The position numbers and the translations under genes are program-made. Shown piece by piece: positions 29,978-42,800 of a DNA stretch of 64,000 bases (its first letter is position 1; every line of letters starts with the position of its first letter). The DNA comes from Actinostola sp. cb2023 (Eukaryota > Cnidaria > Anthozoa > Actiniaria > Actinostolidae). The notes beneath the pieces are model-generated. The model was not told where the DNA came from. It saw nothing but the letters and a program-made list of their open reading frames with translations, and searched no databases. The DNA lies in contig JAUJYZ010000439.1 of assembly GCA_033675265.1 (NCBI GenBank), forward strand, positions 246,501 through 310,500, given 5' to 3'.

Positions 29978-32101
29978 ATGACCTCCATCCATGATGAAGA
30001 GCCATCTCGTTCAGACGGTATTTCATCGATGGTGAAACTGAACGCTGCTCATGAAAGTCATGAAGGTCGAGAAGCCACCGATAAAGGTTGCTACATTTGC
30101 GGAGCATCAAACCCCAATTGGCATGTCTATTCTAAGCCACCTAACAACTCAATCCAAAACCCCTTCTTCCCTTTCTTGGAGTATCATGAAGCCCCTGTCA
30201 ATGCCTGGCCGATGGAGAAAGAAAGAGGCAAAGTTGATATTTGTGCAGTGTGCTTCTCTTTCCTAACGCAACAGTGGCGAGCCTTCGAGGACAAGGGTAC
30301 TCCTGTGGTAAAGAGGATATATTGGCTTAAAAGACCGGGTCATGGAACTTTTGAAGGGTTCGATAAAGACGACGATCCTAGTGGTGATTCGCAGGAGTCG
30401 AATCTAATGGACAATGACGTCTGTGAACAGCGTCAACACTCGAAAGTGAAGAGGCCAACTGACGATCAGAACCCAACAGAACCACCTCTTGTAGAAACTC
30501 ATTTCGATGACCAGAAAGACGGGGATGCTACAACTGAACCTTCTTTCTCAAATGACAATGTTGAACCAACCGTTCCTTGTGACAACAAGAAAGAAACAAG
30601 TTTAGAGTTTTGTTTCGTTTGCAGTCGCCAAAAACCAAAGGAATTCATGCGTAGTGTTCATACAAGACCCCAGCTCAAAACTGAAACACCATTCTACCCT
30701 TGTCTTACTAAGCACAGTCCAGCCGTTTGTACAACAAAGATGGATTTTCTTGGCAAAGTTCTGGTGTGTGAGGCTTGTCAGAAGTTCTTATTTCGTCAGT
30801 GGCAGGTATTTCAAAAGAATAACACCCCTCTCAGTGAACGACAGTACCAATTACGTTCTGACCCCTCCCTCCCACGGGAACAACAGTCCCAGTTATCCAC
30901 CATGGTCTGTTTCATATGTGGTGTAACGCAACCCGCCACGTCTGGACGGTTTCTGTACTCCTACAAGCATGCACTAGGTGACCCATACTATCCTTTTCTA
31001 AGTAAGCTGAATCCTCCGCCAGGGGCTATGCCACTGACTAAACAAGGGCTAACACGAGCGTGTAGTGGATGTCGTAAATCGCTTCACCGACAGTGGAAAG
31101 AATATGAAGCTAGGGGTGTACCAGAGGATGAGAGGGAATATAGGATACGTAATGATGGTCGGCCTGTATCGGGAAAAGTGGCAACATCATCATCATCACC
31201 ATCGCTGATGTCATTGATACAACCTATTATATCACAGGAGTTGTGTGTATCTAAATTAACCCAAGTTAGACTGCTATGTTATACATGTGGTGATTCGTGT
31301 GAGGAATCATCTATGAGACCCATATATACTCAAGAAAACACTAACCCTTCAAAAGACAATTTTTACTTTCCTTTTATTGCTCTATTGGAGCCCCCAGTAG
31401 GCAGTCGTCCACTGGATCACATTGGACAGACACTTGTCTGTAAAATATGTTACAAATCCCTTCAAATAAAATGGGAACATTTTGAAAGAGAAATGCTTCC
31501 ACAGCAAAGACGTATCTACACCGTGGATGGCAAATCAAACATTAGACTCAAATCACAATCGTACATTTGCTACCTCTGTGGAGTCAAGTGCAACAACACA
31601 TTTATGAACTTCAAACTTCATTCATATCCTCACAATGGCGAGGGTGTCCAAGATGGTGGCTCGTTCTTCCCACTACTAGCCTCGCGTGAACCTAAAGCAA
31701 ATGCTCTACCTATATCCCCTGACGGCACCGTATTAGCCTGTGAGATTTGTTTTAATAATCTAATGGTCCAATGGAAGGATTACGAAAATTCTAGCGTCCC
31801 AGAGGAATCAAATAGATGGTTGCGTAAATATCGAATTGAACATATTGTATGTTATTGTTGTGGTCAATATGCACCTAGAGTTGATTGTTACCCCATTAGT
31901 AAACCACTGGTAGTGCCAAAGTATCCATCTCAAGTCCCACCACAAAGTGTAGTTACCAACAAAGGCCAACATGCCATAGTGTGTGGCAACTGTTACAGAA
32001 GAGCCGTCAACAACAACGTGCCGTCAAGTAATGAACTAAATGCACACTTTACAAACGCAGTGGCGTGCACAACTGAGAGGGAACACAGCGTAGTTGATGA
32101 G
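29978..32101 (+). CDS. GSE1-like exon 1: six Cys-x2-Cys modules
   Basis: A 708-codon exon. Six modules of about 80 residues each start with CxxC and end with CxxC about 50 residues on: 38-41/89-92 (CYIC...CAVC), 212-215/264-267, 311-314/362-365, 434-437/488-491, 531-534/588-591, 625-628/669-672. Between the pairs lie PFFPFL-like, P-x-A/S-x-PL/M and G-x-x-L/V-x-C segments; after the second pair come Q/KW-x-x-F/YE and VP-x-x-x-R-x-Y. The pattern strongly suggests four-cysteine zinc binding. Module 6 is degenerate (short, no QW block). Residues 119-205 and 395-425 are acidic or Ser-rich linkers. Donor GAG|GTATGG; read-through adds only Val-Trp and a stop. Confidence 0.9.
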
Positions 32102-35100
32102 GTATGGTGATTAATTGCATGACATTTTTAAAGCTTATTTAGTGTTTTATATTTTTCTTTTTATTATCAGTGAATGGTTACCGTAGTATTACAGGTATTC
32201 TTAAATTTTAATGATTAATTTATTATCAGTGAATGGTTACAGTAACAGGTTTCCTTTGCAGACATGTTGCTTTATTTGACTTATTGAGATTATTAATTTA
32301 CATGCACTGTCTTTGTCTGTTGAACAAATGTTAATTTACAAAATAATGTGTCCGTGTGATATTTAATTACAGCTAAAATTATAAGGATATTCATTTGTGT
32401 TTGATATATTCCAGTCGTCAGTACATGCCGGTCTATATTTGGCACAATTAATTCATATATTCAGTATTGATCCATGAATAACCAATAGTCTGTTTATTCA
32501 CATAAATAAAGCTTAACATATTCAGAATGAGGATTAGCAACATGTTGACATGATTACATGAGAATATCTGTGTGTTTATTCAGCACCACAGCTGATGTTG
32601 TGTTTAGTTAAGACTACATTTTTAATAAGTCTTTAGTTCGTGGATATATGTATCTTGCAAGAATGAGTAAGTGTTCTTGACTGGTTAATTTTTTTCCACT
32701 CGTTTTTTTTTTAAAAATTTTTTTTAACGGTAATAATATATTTTCGGGGTTATTTTCGGGTTGTATTTGAGTGTTATGGTGGGTAAGCTATGTGTTTAGG
32801 TTAGTGTGAAGGATTTGATTGAGAGGTAGTAGATTATAAATACAAGTGCCGGTACAACATTGTCCTAAACAAAATTAAACCAGTGAAAAATATGTTACAC
32901 CACAACACAATGGAATTAGAGAAGATGACCATTTTGTTGCTGAATTATTCATTTGGGATTTGTCCCTAAGCAGCATAAGTATTTATCAATTTATTATCAA
33001 TTTCTATCCGCCATAGCGGTAGCAATATGCTCATTTGAGGCACAAGTCTCACATAATAATTGATTAGATAACGTTAAAGTGTCACAGATTTAAACGTTCA
33101 GGAGGGAAATATTATTTGTTTAATTGATGTTCATTTAGTATTAAACAAAGCCTGCATTTTAAATCCAATAAGGCTTATGACTTGTTATTAGAACAAGAGG
33201 TTCTGAGATTCAATGCTGATCTACTTGTTAAGGAACCAATACATCTGCTACACTGTATATCTAAGGAAAGCTGTGCTTTGATATAAATAATAAGCTGATT
33301 CACAGATTATTATCTACTGTAGAGTCAAAGAATACAACAATAAGTTGCATTTTAAATGACTTTGCAATGTGTCTAAGTTCTAAAACAGATTAAAACCTGA
33401 CTACTGTGTTATTGTTGGCCACAGAAAACTCACCCAACTGTGATTTTTGTTTTAAAAAGCAATATGTCGTTGTTTTGAATTTTATTTAATTCAAATCTGG
33501 AGAGCTTGTGGTGAATTGACTGCCAAGCAAAGTGTAAACATGAAAACCTAATAAAACTTCACAACTTTAAAGGCATTTTCTTGAATGAATTTCTTCCTTC
33601 AAGAGTTAAATAACTTGTACCTAATCTGATCTGGTAGTGGTTTAGTCAGGTTTCACCAGTAATCATTTCTAAACAAACCTCTCTAGAGTAGGCTTTTGAA
33701 GAATACTCGTGAATGTTTGTGTTTTGGAAGACTAATTATTTAAATATATTCTTGTGACGGTTGAGCAAGCGCCACTGTATAGTCAGTTGGTTGGCTAGTT
33801 GTGGGTATCTGCATAAGAATAGAATAAAGAGCATACAGGTGGCGCTGTGAATAGTACAGTTGAGCCAAGGCATGGTATTCACCTTTATCTAACAATCACC
33901 ACTGTTCAACCTCCTTCTTAACACACTAACAGACTACTTTTGTCTTTTCTGATCATCTAATTCAACCAATCTACTTAAAGCAAGACCTGACTTACACGCT
34001 AAATAAAGACAACTTAACATGAATTATGAATGAGGATACTATTGGATCATAAAGCTCTAGCTATTGAGAGGAGAAGAACAGGAAGGTACAAGAAAAAAAT
34101 CATTTGGGGCTTCAACAGAGAACGTAGATATATAGCATGCCTTTAGTTGAGTTTGACATAAAGAACTGAGTTCCCTAGGGAGCATTGCTTTAAGGTGAGA
34201 TAGGTTTAGGTCTTGCTAAACAAAGAAAATCTTAGAAACAGATCTGTAACCTGCCATGGCACCGTTTGCATCTGATTAGCAGGGCTGAATCATTGTACTA
34301 AAATGTTTTGTAGTCTTTGTCTTATGTTGACAAAGTGCAGATGGTTCAGTATGCAAATTAGTTCTGCCAGAAATAATACTCTGAGTTTGGTACTTAGTTC
34401 TTGAACAAGACATTATTATATCAGCATACATTATAGACCTTTGAATATGATTAGCATTGGACTTCAATACTTGCTACTGCATTCTCATAAGGAACCTGGA
34501 GTTGGTGTCCATTAATTCAAACTTTGGGGTATAATTCTTCATCATTCACACATACAAACAAGGGGTCACAAACAAGGACTTGTAAGGAACATAGAAATCC
34601 AAAGGTTGGTAAAAGAAACAATTTTCTTTTATTGAAAGCACTCCACATGCCTTTTTCAAGAGAAGTCATTCTGAAAGTCACGGTCCACACATGTCATACA
34701 GAGGAAAAAGTTATTAAGGGATTTGCAGTTATATATGAATCTTAGTTTGTAAGTTGGATTATAGTTTTGATTTGGGTTCAATTTAAAGAATTAATGTTCA
34801 ATGGTAGACAAGACGTTTTTCCATATTCATCAATTTCACAGTAGAATGTATTGCTTTACAAGGATACACATATCCATGAAGCATGACAACCGGGTTATAT
34901 ACTGAGACATTTTCAGCAATTATTTCCAAGCTGATCAAGTTGAAGTTTGAGTTTTAGGCTCAAGTTTTGTGTCCTTTATTTAACCATCTTTTACCAAGAT
35001 TTTTTAACCACTGGAGTGGTTCAGATGTTGTGCTTGTGATATGGTAGAGATACATTTACTGTAAATCCTTTCAGGTTTACCAACACATGTGTGTCTATTG

Positions 35101-38100
35101 TATGACTTGTATTTGACCAAAGGTTCTTGAATCTTCACAATTCTCTCTTCTGCATACAGTTTCAGTAAATCAAACAGCTGCCAATGTTGAAATGGTCATT
35201 ATAGGTAGTTGTTGGTTGAGAAAAGGCCAAAAGTACTATGTTGTGATTAGGAACTGTTATGTTTCTCACAGACAAATTGATGCAATTTTAATGATCTTCT
35301 GGCCTGATTGTTTGCTTTGAAAAGTGAAGATTTCTCCCTCACAGTATTCATTTTATTCCTTAAAATGGACACTTTATTCACAAATCTTCAATGTTGTAAA
35401 CTGAAGACAGGCTAATGTGGCTAAAAAAGCCCATTCAAGATTTTACGAAGGAAAACGTGATGAAAATGTATTGCCTTTGTCTTCAATATCTTCATTAGCA
35501 TAATGCAAATCACATCTATCCTTTCTAAGTTCCAGTGCTAGTCTTTAGAGTGTATTCTTGTACCACATCATTGGTTTACTAAACCGAAACCCAATCCTTT
35601 CTTTCACAAAACAAAAGATTGTATAATTTATATTTTATGTTGTGGCAAAATAGATACTTAGTCCAGAGGATTATCTTTAGCCTCGGGCTATTTCAATTAG
35701 AATTTCTGTACTAGCTTCTGTTTCTAAGCAAACTAATGTCTACATGAAGTATAAAACTTTCTTAATCATTCAAAGTTTTAAACGCTTCTTCACGGAGGAG
35801 TACCATTTTGAATAGTCTGATTAGTAATGTGATGTCAGATTGCTTTGTCAACAGAAAGAGTCTTTCCTAGTAAACAGTTCATGCAAAATGATTATTTCAA
35901 GAACTTTAAACTCGTGATTTTAATTTGTATAGTTTTGTGATTCAATCTGTCAGAAATTGGTTCCTCATGTCAGTGTTTTTTGTGTTTTTTTGAAAATAAA
36001 AATAAAAGCTTTGCAATCCAATGATAATTTTTCGCATATATGTTTGAAAACTGACTTAGTGATTTATTTAATCGCCATGTTAAAATAGCACAAGAGATTT
36101 CACAAGAGAATCTTTTATACACTCAGATGATCTTGCAAACTCTTGATTTTTGACCTCTAAACCCGTAAGCACATCACTTAATAAGAGCATCAACGTAATT
36201 GTGGGAATTGTCTAATCTTATTTCTGAATCTTGTAGCTTCATGATAAAACCTAAAGCAAGATCATAGTTGATACAATAACATGGAGATTTTAAGGCTTTC
36301 ACATGTGTGGAATTAAATTCCCTCTCATCTTTTGAAGTGTATTTATGCCTCTTTGAATCCTCAAGGTTTTTGTGTTTAAAGCATTTCTATTTCCAAATAC
36401 AGTGATTAAATAAGTATCTTTAAAAATATGGAAAGTGTGTCTTTTGTATCAAAAGTTAAACAGTGCAAAACATCACAGATACATGTACTGTGTATGCAAT
36501 ACTTGGGAAATAAAACTGGCTTTATTTTTATGCGAATGATGATAAGCTATGACAGGGCAAAAGAAAATAAATTTGAATTTTAGTGATATCACATTACTGA
36601 AACTTTTGGGTTAAGATAATCCCTAATCTGTAAAACCAGTTTTCATAAAACCTAACATGTAATTTCTTGTAAGTATTTCTTGAAGTATCAATAGTTTAAT
36701 TTCCAAGAAAAATACAGAATTTTCTTTTGGTGATGTGGTGATGTGGTGATAAGTAAGAATTTTGTATTTCTTTTTGTCAAAAAAACACTTAATGGCTAAG
36801 CAAATAGCATTATTTCTTTGTGTCATGTTTTTGTGTGTTATCTCTAACAGTTACTGACCATTCAATGTCGTCTTATTCATTGAAGGATTTTAATCTTTTT
36901 TTTATATATTCTCTTTGATGATATTTTTCAAAGGAGTATTTTTGTGTGTAAGGTTTCTTGTGTATCTATTTCATTTCAAATACTTTACAAGAAGAACATT
37001 TACTTGAAGTTCAAATAATTTTTGGATCAGCTTTTTATGATGCAAATTTCTAACTTTTTGTGCATCTAGCAAAACAAATATTAACACTGAACGACTAACA
37101 ACAAACTGTGAGTTATTGTACTATTTGCACCTGATTGGCCGATTATTTTACGAGTTTACAGCGAGTTGAAACCGAGATCGAGGTAAGCACATCGTCTGTT
37201 TGATTGAAGAGTAGTGAAATCATTTCAGTTGAGTTCAGCTTTTTTTTTCACTATTTCCGAGACATCGTCTGAAGAAATTCATCTACTATAACTACAAATA
37301 GATAAAGCTTACAATACTCAATTACTGGGTTGCAATCAGTCCTTGAATCTTATGACCACCCAAATGGTAGTCATACACTGGCCACCTGATGTGCTATCAT
37401 GCAGAGCGAATTCTACTGAAAATTCCACACGAAATCGGAAGTCATGCAATATTCATTGATGTTGCATGAGCTACTGTACATGTTTGTAGTTACATCTGTA
37501 ATTAATCTTAAGTTTGATTGATTTTCTTGGTTCCTTAGTTTTCATGTTGTTGCCTTAGAAACCATATCGTCCAATAGGTTTAGTAGGAATATGGAACTTA
37601 AAATATAATCACTGTTACAACACAGCATGATAATATTATATCACATAGGGATAATGCAAGCTTGTATCAATCAACATTATTTGCATCATACAGAATTTTG
37701 GTTAGATTGTAAAAAGCATTGAGACTTTGGTTAATGCATTTTTAAGAAATTAATAATAATAATAACAATAACAATAATAATAATTATTATTATTATTAGA
37801 TGTAGATGGACAATAATAGTATTTACAGCAGTGCATCTTTGTAGGTTGGGATATTCACTCTAGTGTTAAACTTAGTTCGAAAGCTTGACACCAATAAAAG
37901 AAGGTTGATGAAGCAGGTTTAACGCTGTGGAAGAAACACACAAAAAAACACAACATTCTCCAGACAATTTAATAATATTATTGGTACAAAAAAATATTAC
38001 AATGTTACAAATTTCAATGACACTAAATTGTTACTTAAATCATTGTTAGAACAGGTCTGTATATGCGCTATATAAGTTTATTATTATTATTATTATTATT

Positions 38101-39779
38101 ATTATAATTATTATTATTATTATTGCAGTCACAAAGAGCACATCTCAGTAGTCACATACCAAACCTTCACAAACCAGTCATAGTGATTGACTCTAGCGAT
38201 AGTGAGGATGATGGCCTATCTATAGCCAAACACAGGAACAAACATACAAGATCTGGTCGTCATGCAAATGTTTCACCCATGCACTATACAGCCTCAGCTT
38301 CCCCTGGAGTCACTTCACAGCCGCCAGCACCAACTAAAGACTACCCAATCTCAGGGTCCCCCAGTACCAACATGCAGCCGTCTAACAGTAGAAGCTTTGC
38401 TGCAGCTCTAAGGAAACTAGCAAAGCAAGCCATGCCGCCAGGAACTTCTTCTCCAGCTACGTCATCTCCAAGTGGGTCTCAGCCCGCATCACCTACAGTT
38501 TCACATGCCAGCTCTAGAAGCACTGGTAGGTACATGTGTATGCAGATGACTAACTTGTTTATCTGTAAATACATTAAGTACACATACATGTGATATGATC
38601 AGGAGGGGGGCATTGGGGTTTGCGGTGTTGCGGTGTTGGGCAATTTTTATTGCGGTGTTGCGGTGAAAAAAATTAAACGTTGCGGTGTTGCGGTGATCGT
38701 AAATCCTGCGGGATGCGGTGTTTGTGTTTCTAAACCTACGGTGTTCGGTGAAGCGATATATTACTTGCGAAGTTGCGGTGTCAAACCCTTTTTTTCGTTT
38801 TGGTCAGTTTTCGGTTTTTTTTCGTGATGCGGTGTTTTCGAATTTTTTTTGCTGTGTTGCGGTGTTCAGAACCCCCCAATGTCCCCCTCGATCAGGTTGC
38901 CTATGATATTAATGGGATATTTCACATCCAAAACAAAACATTTTAGTTGTTCGCAAACAACCAAGAACCGATGCTTACTCATTCATATAGATTTGTTTTA
39001 ACCCAAACGTTCACCATACCTTGTAGACAATAGAGTAGATTTCATATGACTACAGGTGAAAAACTTATGGCACAAATGTGCTGTGCCGTGACCGTGATGA
39101 TTCAGGATTTTGAATGGTGCTATGACTGTGCCGTGCACCATGGTTTTTCACAGTCATACGAAATCTGATCTATCACCATTTTAAGCATTTCGATCCCCAT
39201 CGTCAACGTCTTAGTATACAGTTTCTTTTGCTGTAGAGTATATAAATTAATGGACTTAACCATGGTACTACTACTCTTAGGTGTCTCCCCATCAAGAAAT
39301 TCCCCAGCAACTACACAGACACCACCACCACCACCACCACTACCCCGAGGGGATGGAGCTAATTCTAAAGAAAGACCAGCCAGTCATAACTCAGAAAGAG
39401 AACTAACAAGCATTGCTACTCCAACTATGCCTCCAATGCCAGCACTAGAACCAGACAATCCCAATACAAGTAAGTCTTATTATTATTATTTATTATTATT
39501 ATTATTATTATTGAATTGAGGGTATTTAACTTCATCAGGCAAAGGAAATTTACAGTATTGTAATTATAATAAGCATTGTTTGATCAACCTAATACCATTG
39601 GGTATTTCAGAATCCTATGTAAGATATTTAAGAGAGTGATTTTCAGTTTAAATATACCACTGATGAAGCCTTCACCGGCGAAACGTCTGAATACGCGTTT
39701 GTTGTCTATTTCCTTTGCCTGACGAAGTTAAATACCCTCAATTCATATTTTACCAGGCATGGCATCTAATAACTGTTCT

Positions 39780-39830
<51 letters not shown>

Positions 39831-39858
39831 TATTATTTATTATTATTATTATTATTTA

Positions 39859-39891
<33 letters not shown>

Positions 39892-42800
39892 GTTATTATT
39901 ATTATTATAAGTCCCAGTACAACTGCTAAGCAGCATACATTTTTGACAATGCGGATGGCGTGCGCACTGACGAATAATGTTCGAAACGACCATTGATGTC
40001 TGTAACGGCGATCTACGACGGCATCACCTCTTTTCCCATCGTAGATTGCCTTCATGGATGTCAACGGTCGTTTCGAACATTTTCGTCAGTGCACGCACCA
40101 TCTGCATTGTCAAAAACGTCTGCTGCTTAAAAGTGCATATGACATGAACATTTTTATTGGCCTCAATTATGCAGATTATTGGTAGTATCAAAGAAAACAT
40201 AATCAATTTTCTGTGAAATGATTGCTTTGAAAGATATTTTCGAAAAATACATCAGCTTTTATGACGTCACTTTGTTTGAAGAGCCTCAAAAAGTACCAAA
40301 ATAGTCATACTTTTGTCCGACCATAAGACAAAAACATAAACAGGTAAAGCTTCTAACTTTTTTGGTGTTTAAAGTATTATATCTGTACTTTTAATCTACT
40401 TCAAATTGTTTGTTGTTCTTTTCGTTTTCTAGTACAAAAAGCGCTCGATATTTGCCATGATTTCAATGAAACCAGGGTGCGATCAAACAACGTGACGTCA
40501 CACTTCGCAACATGTTTTTCACAAATATCTCTAAAAGCAATAATTTAATCAAAAATTATTTGTGATATTATTATTTCCATCACTAATCTATGTTATAAAA
40601 TGAAATTAAAAAAATTGTGTCATATGCACTTTAAGCTCTCTATTACTACTTGATCACTCGAGACAAAAGTTACAACTGTAAGTTAATAATAGCCTAGCCA
40701 TCAATCATAATAATAATAATAATAATTTAATACTTAATATATAGCGCAAAAATTACATGTAAATATGATCTAATGCACTTTACAGAATAAAATAAAAACA
40801 ATATTCCTATTAAAACCAAATCATAAACATCAAAGGTGCCAAATGCTGCTTCTTTGATGTCTGGATTCTATTGCAATGTCATGGCTAAAAGGAGTTTGTC
40901 TCTGCTGGTCACATGACCTCACATAGCAATGGAAACAACTGTGCTAAGTGAAATACAGTTATTTAATTAATTTAATTAATATAAGTCCTTAAAGAATCCA
41001 ACTGACAGAATTATCCTAATTAATAATAAACCATATGGTATCAGCAAGCTAGTAACTACACAAGTCATGTACAGTGTATAAAAGGGAAAATCATTCCCAG
41101 GGCAAATGGTGCCCGGTACTTGAAGCAGGTGGAGTAATGTCACTCCCCCAGGACTGGTGGCTAGAGTCCATCACAGGTCACCTCCCCCCCACCCCCTAAC
41201 CACTGGACCATCATGCATTTCACCATGTTTCAGTTGTCAGTAAAAACATTATCACAAAACCAAATAGAAACATCGGAAATGCCTTGGATGAATACAATAT
41301 AATCCCAACACTGCTATAAATACTTGTAATTACATTCACACTCTACAGCTGTGTACCTTCTTTACTGAAAAAAGCAAAGACATTTTCTAGTCCTGAATCA
41401 TTTTGTCACTTTTGCTACAGCTTTTACACCAATTTCGTATTCATATTCTATTGTACTGCTTATACGTTAACACCAGACATCTCTATTTTTAGTCTTGGCT
41501 GATTCATTTTTAAGATAAATAATGTTATTAATTAATAATAATAATAATAATAATACTTTATATTAATTCTCCCCATGGGGCTTTTCAGAATTATACATCT
41601 AGTTATAGCTAAAAATAATATAGAATGATAATTTTACAATGTTGATATTAAAATATAGACTAAAAATTAATTATTAATTTTTTAATTATTATTATTATTA
41701 TTGTTATGACGATAGCCGTATATATGTAACATTACTGTAGTTTTTATAATAACAAATTCAAGGAGTCACAAACAATGAATCTATTGAATATTCATGCCGT
41801 GGTGAACATCTTAACAAATTTTATTTGAGAGGAATTTGTTTAATTAACGTAAATCATTTTCTAATTTAGCTTTAATTTTGTTCATTGGATACCTAAGTAC
41901 ATTTGACAATTAGCGTTGTCTGGTAGATTAATGTTTTTTGAATTCATCAAGGATACTATGCAAATCATTCCTTTTTAAATGATTCCATGATTTATCATGC
42001 AGAAAATTAGTCAGAAACTCATATACTGATAGACCATTAAATACCCGATCCTCACTATACCCCTACTAAAATCTGTTTTGTTCACTCCTTCATCAACAGG
42101 TGAACCAAACAGAGTCCCTTCTAGGGGTCCCCACAGGCTAGGCTCCAGAGATCAAGTTCCAGAGTTGACTGGCCAATCGAAAGGACATGAGGTTCTCCCG
42201 GGTGTATTTTCTACAAGACCTCGATGTATGTATTGGTATTGAATTACCACGGAATATTCTACTGTGTTTTAGAATTACTACACAACATTGTGTGACCTAT
42301 AGAGTCCGGAATTGAATTATTACATCCCCATTGTCAGCTTTTAAAAAAAATACTCTAAAACACTAATTACGATACCGTGCTTACAATAGATTAAGTATTA
42401 TGTCGGCCATGTGTTTTGCATGCTAAGATATTCATCAACAAACAAGTTTATTTTGGTTTGGTTCTGCATCCTAGATTATGACTGGTTTATTTTATGTGGT
42501 TTTTAAACACTCCATGATTGGAAGAAAACACTGGATTTTCCTTGTTTTCCTTCATGTACAGAGTGACATATATATTAGCCTAGGAATGACTTGAATAATA
42601 AGCCATGCACTTTTTAACCTTGTTTACATTAATATAAGTCACAACCACCTGCCCTGCGTATAGGTGACTCTCATCTCTCTATAGAGAACATGTTGTGTTA
42701 GGTGACAGCTAAATATGAACACATGATGTTGCATTATCCTGCTATATCTTAGTGGTTTCCAAGTTCTGATACAATCTTCTATGCACTGGATACATTTCTC

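Noticed and set aside
39660..39690. Confident call of an active hammerhead ribozyme
   Set aside because: Only the core words and stem II are present; stems I and III could not be built from the flanks.
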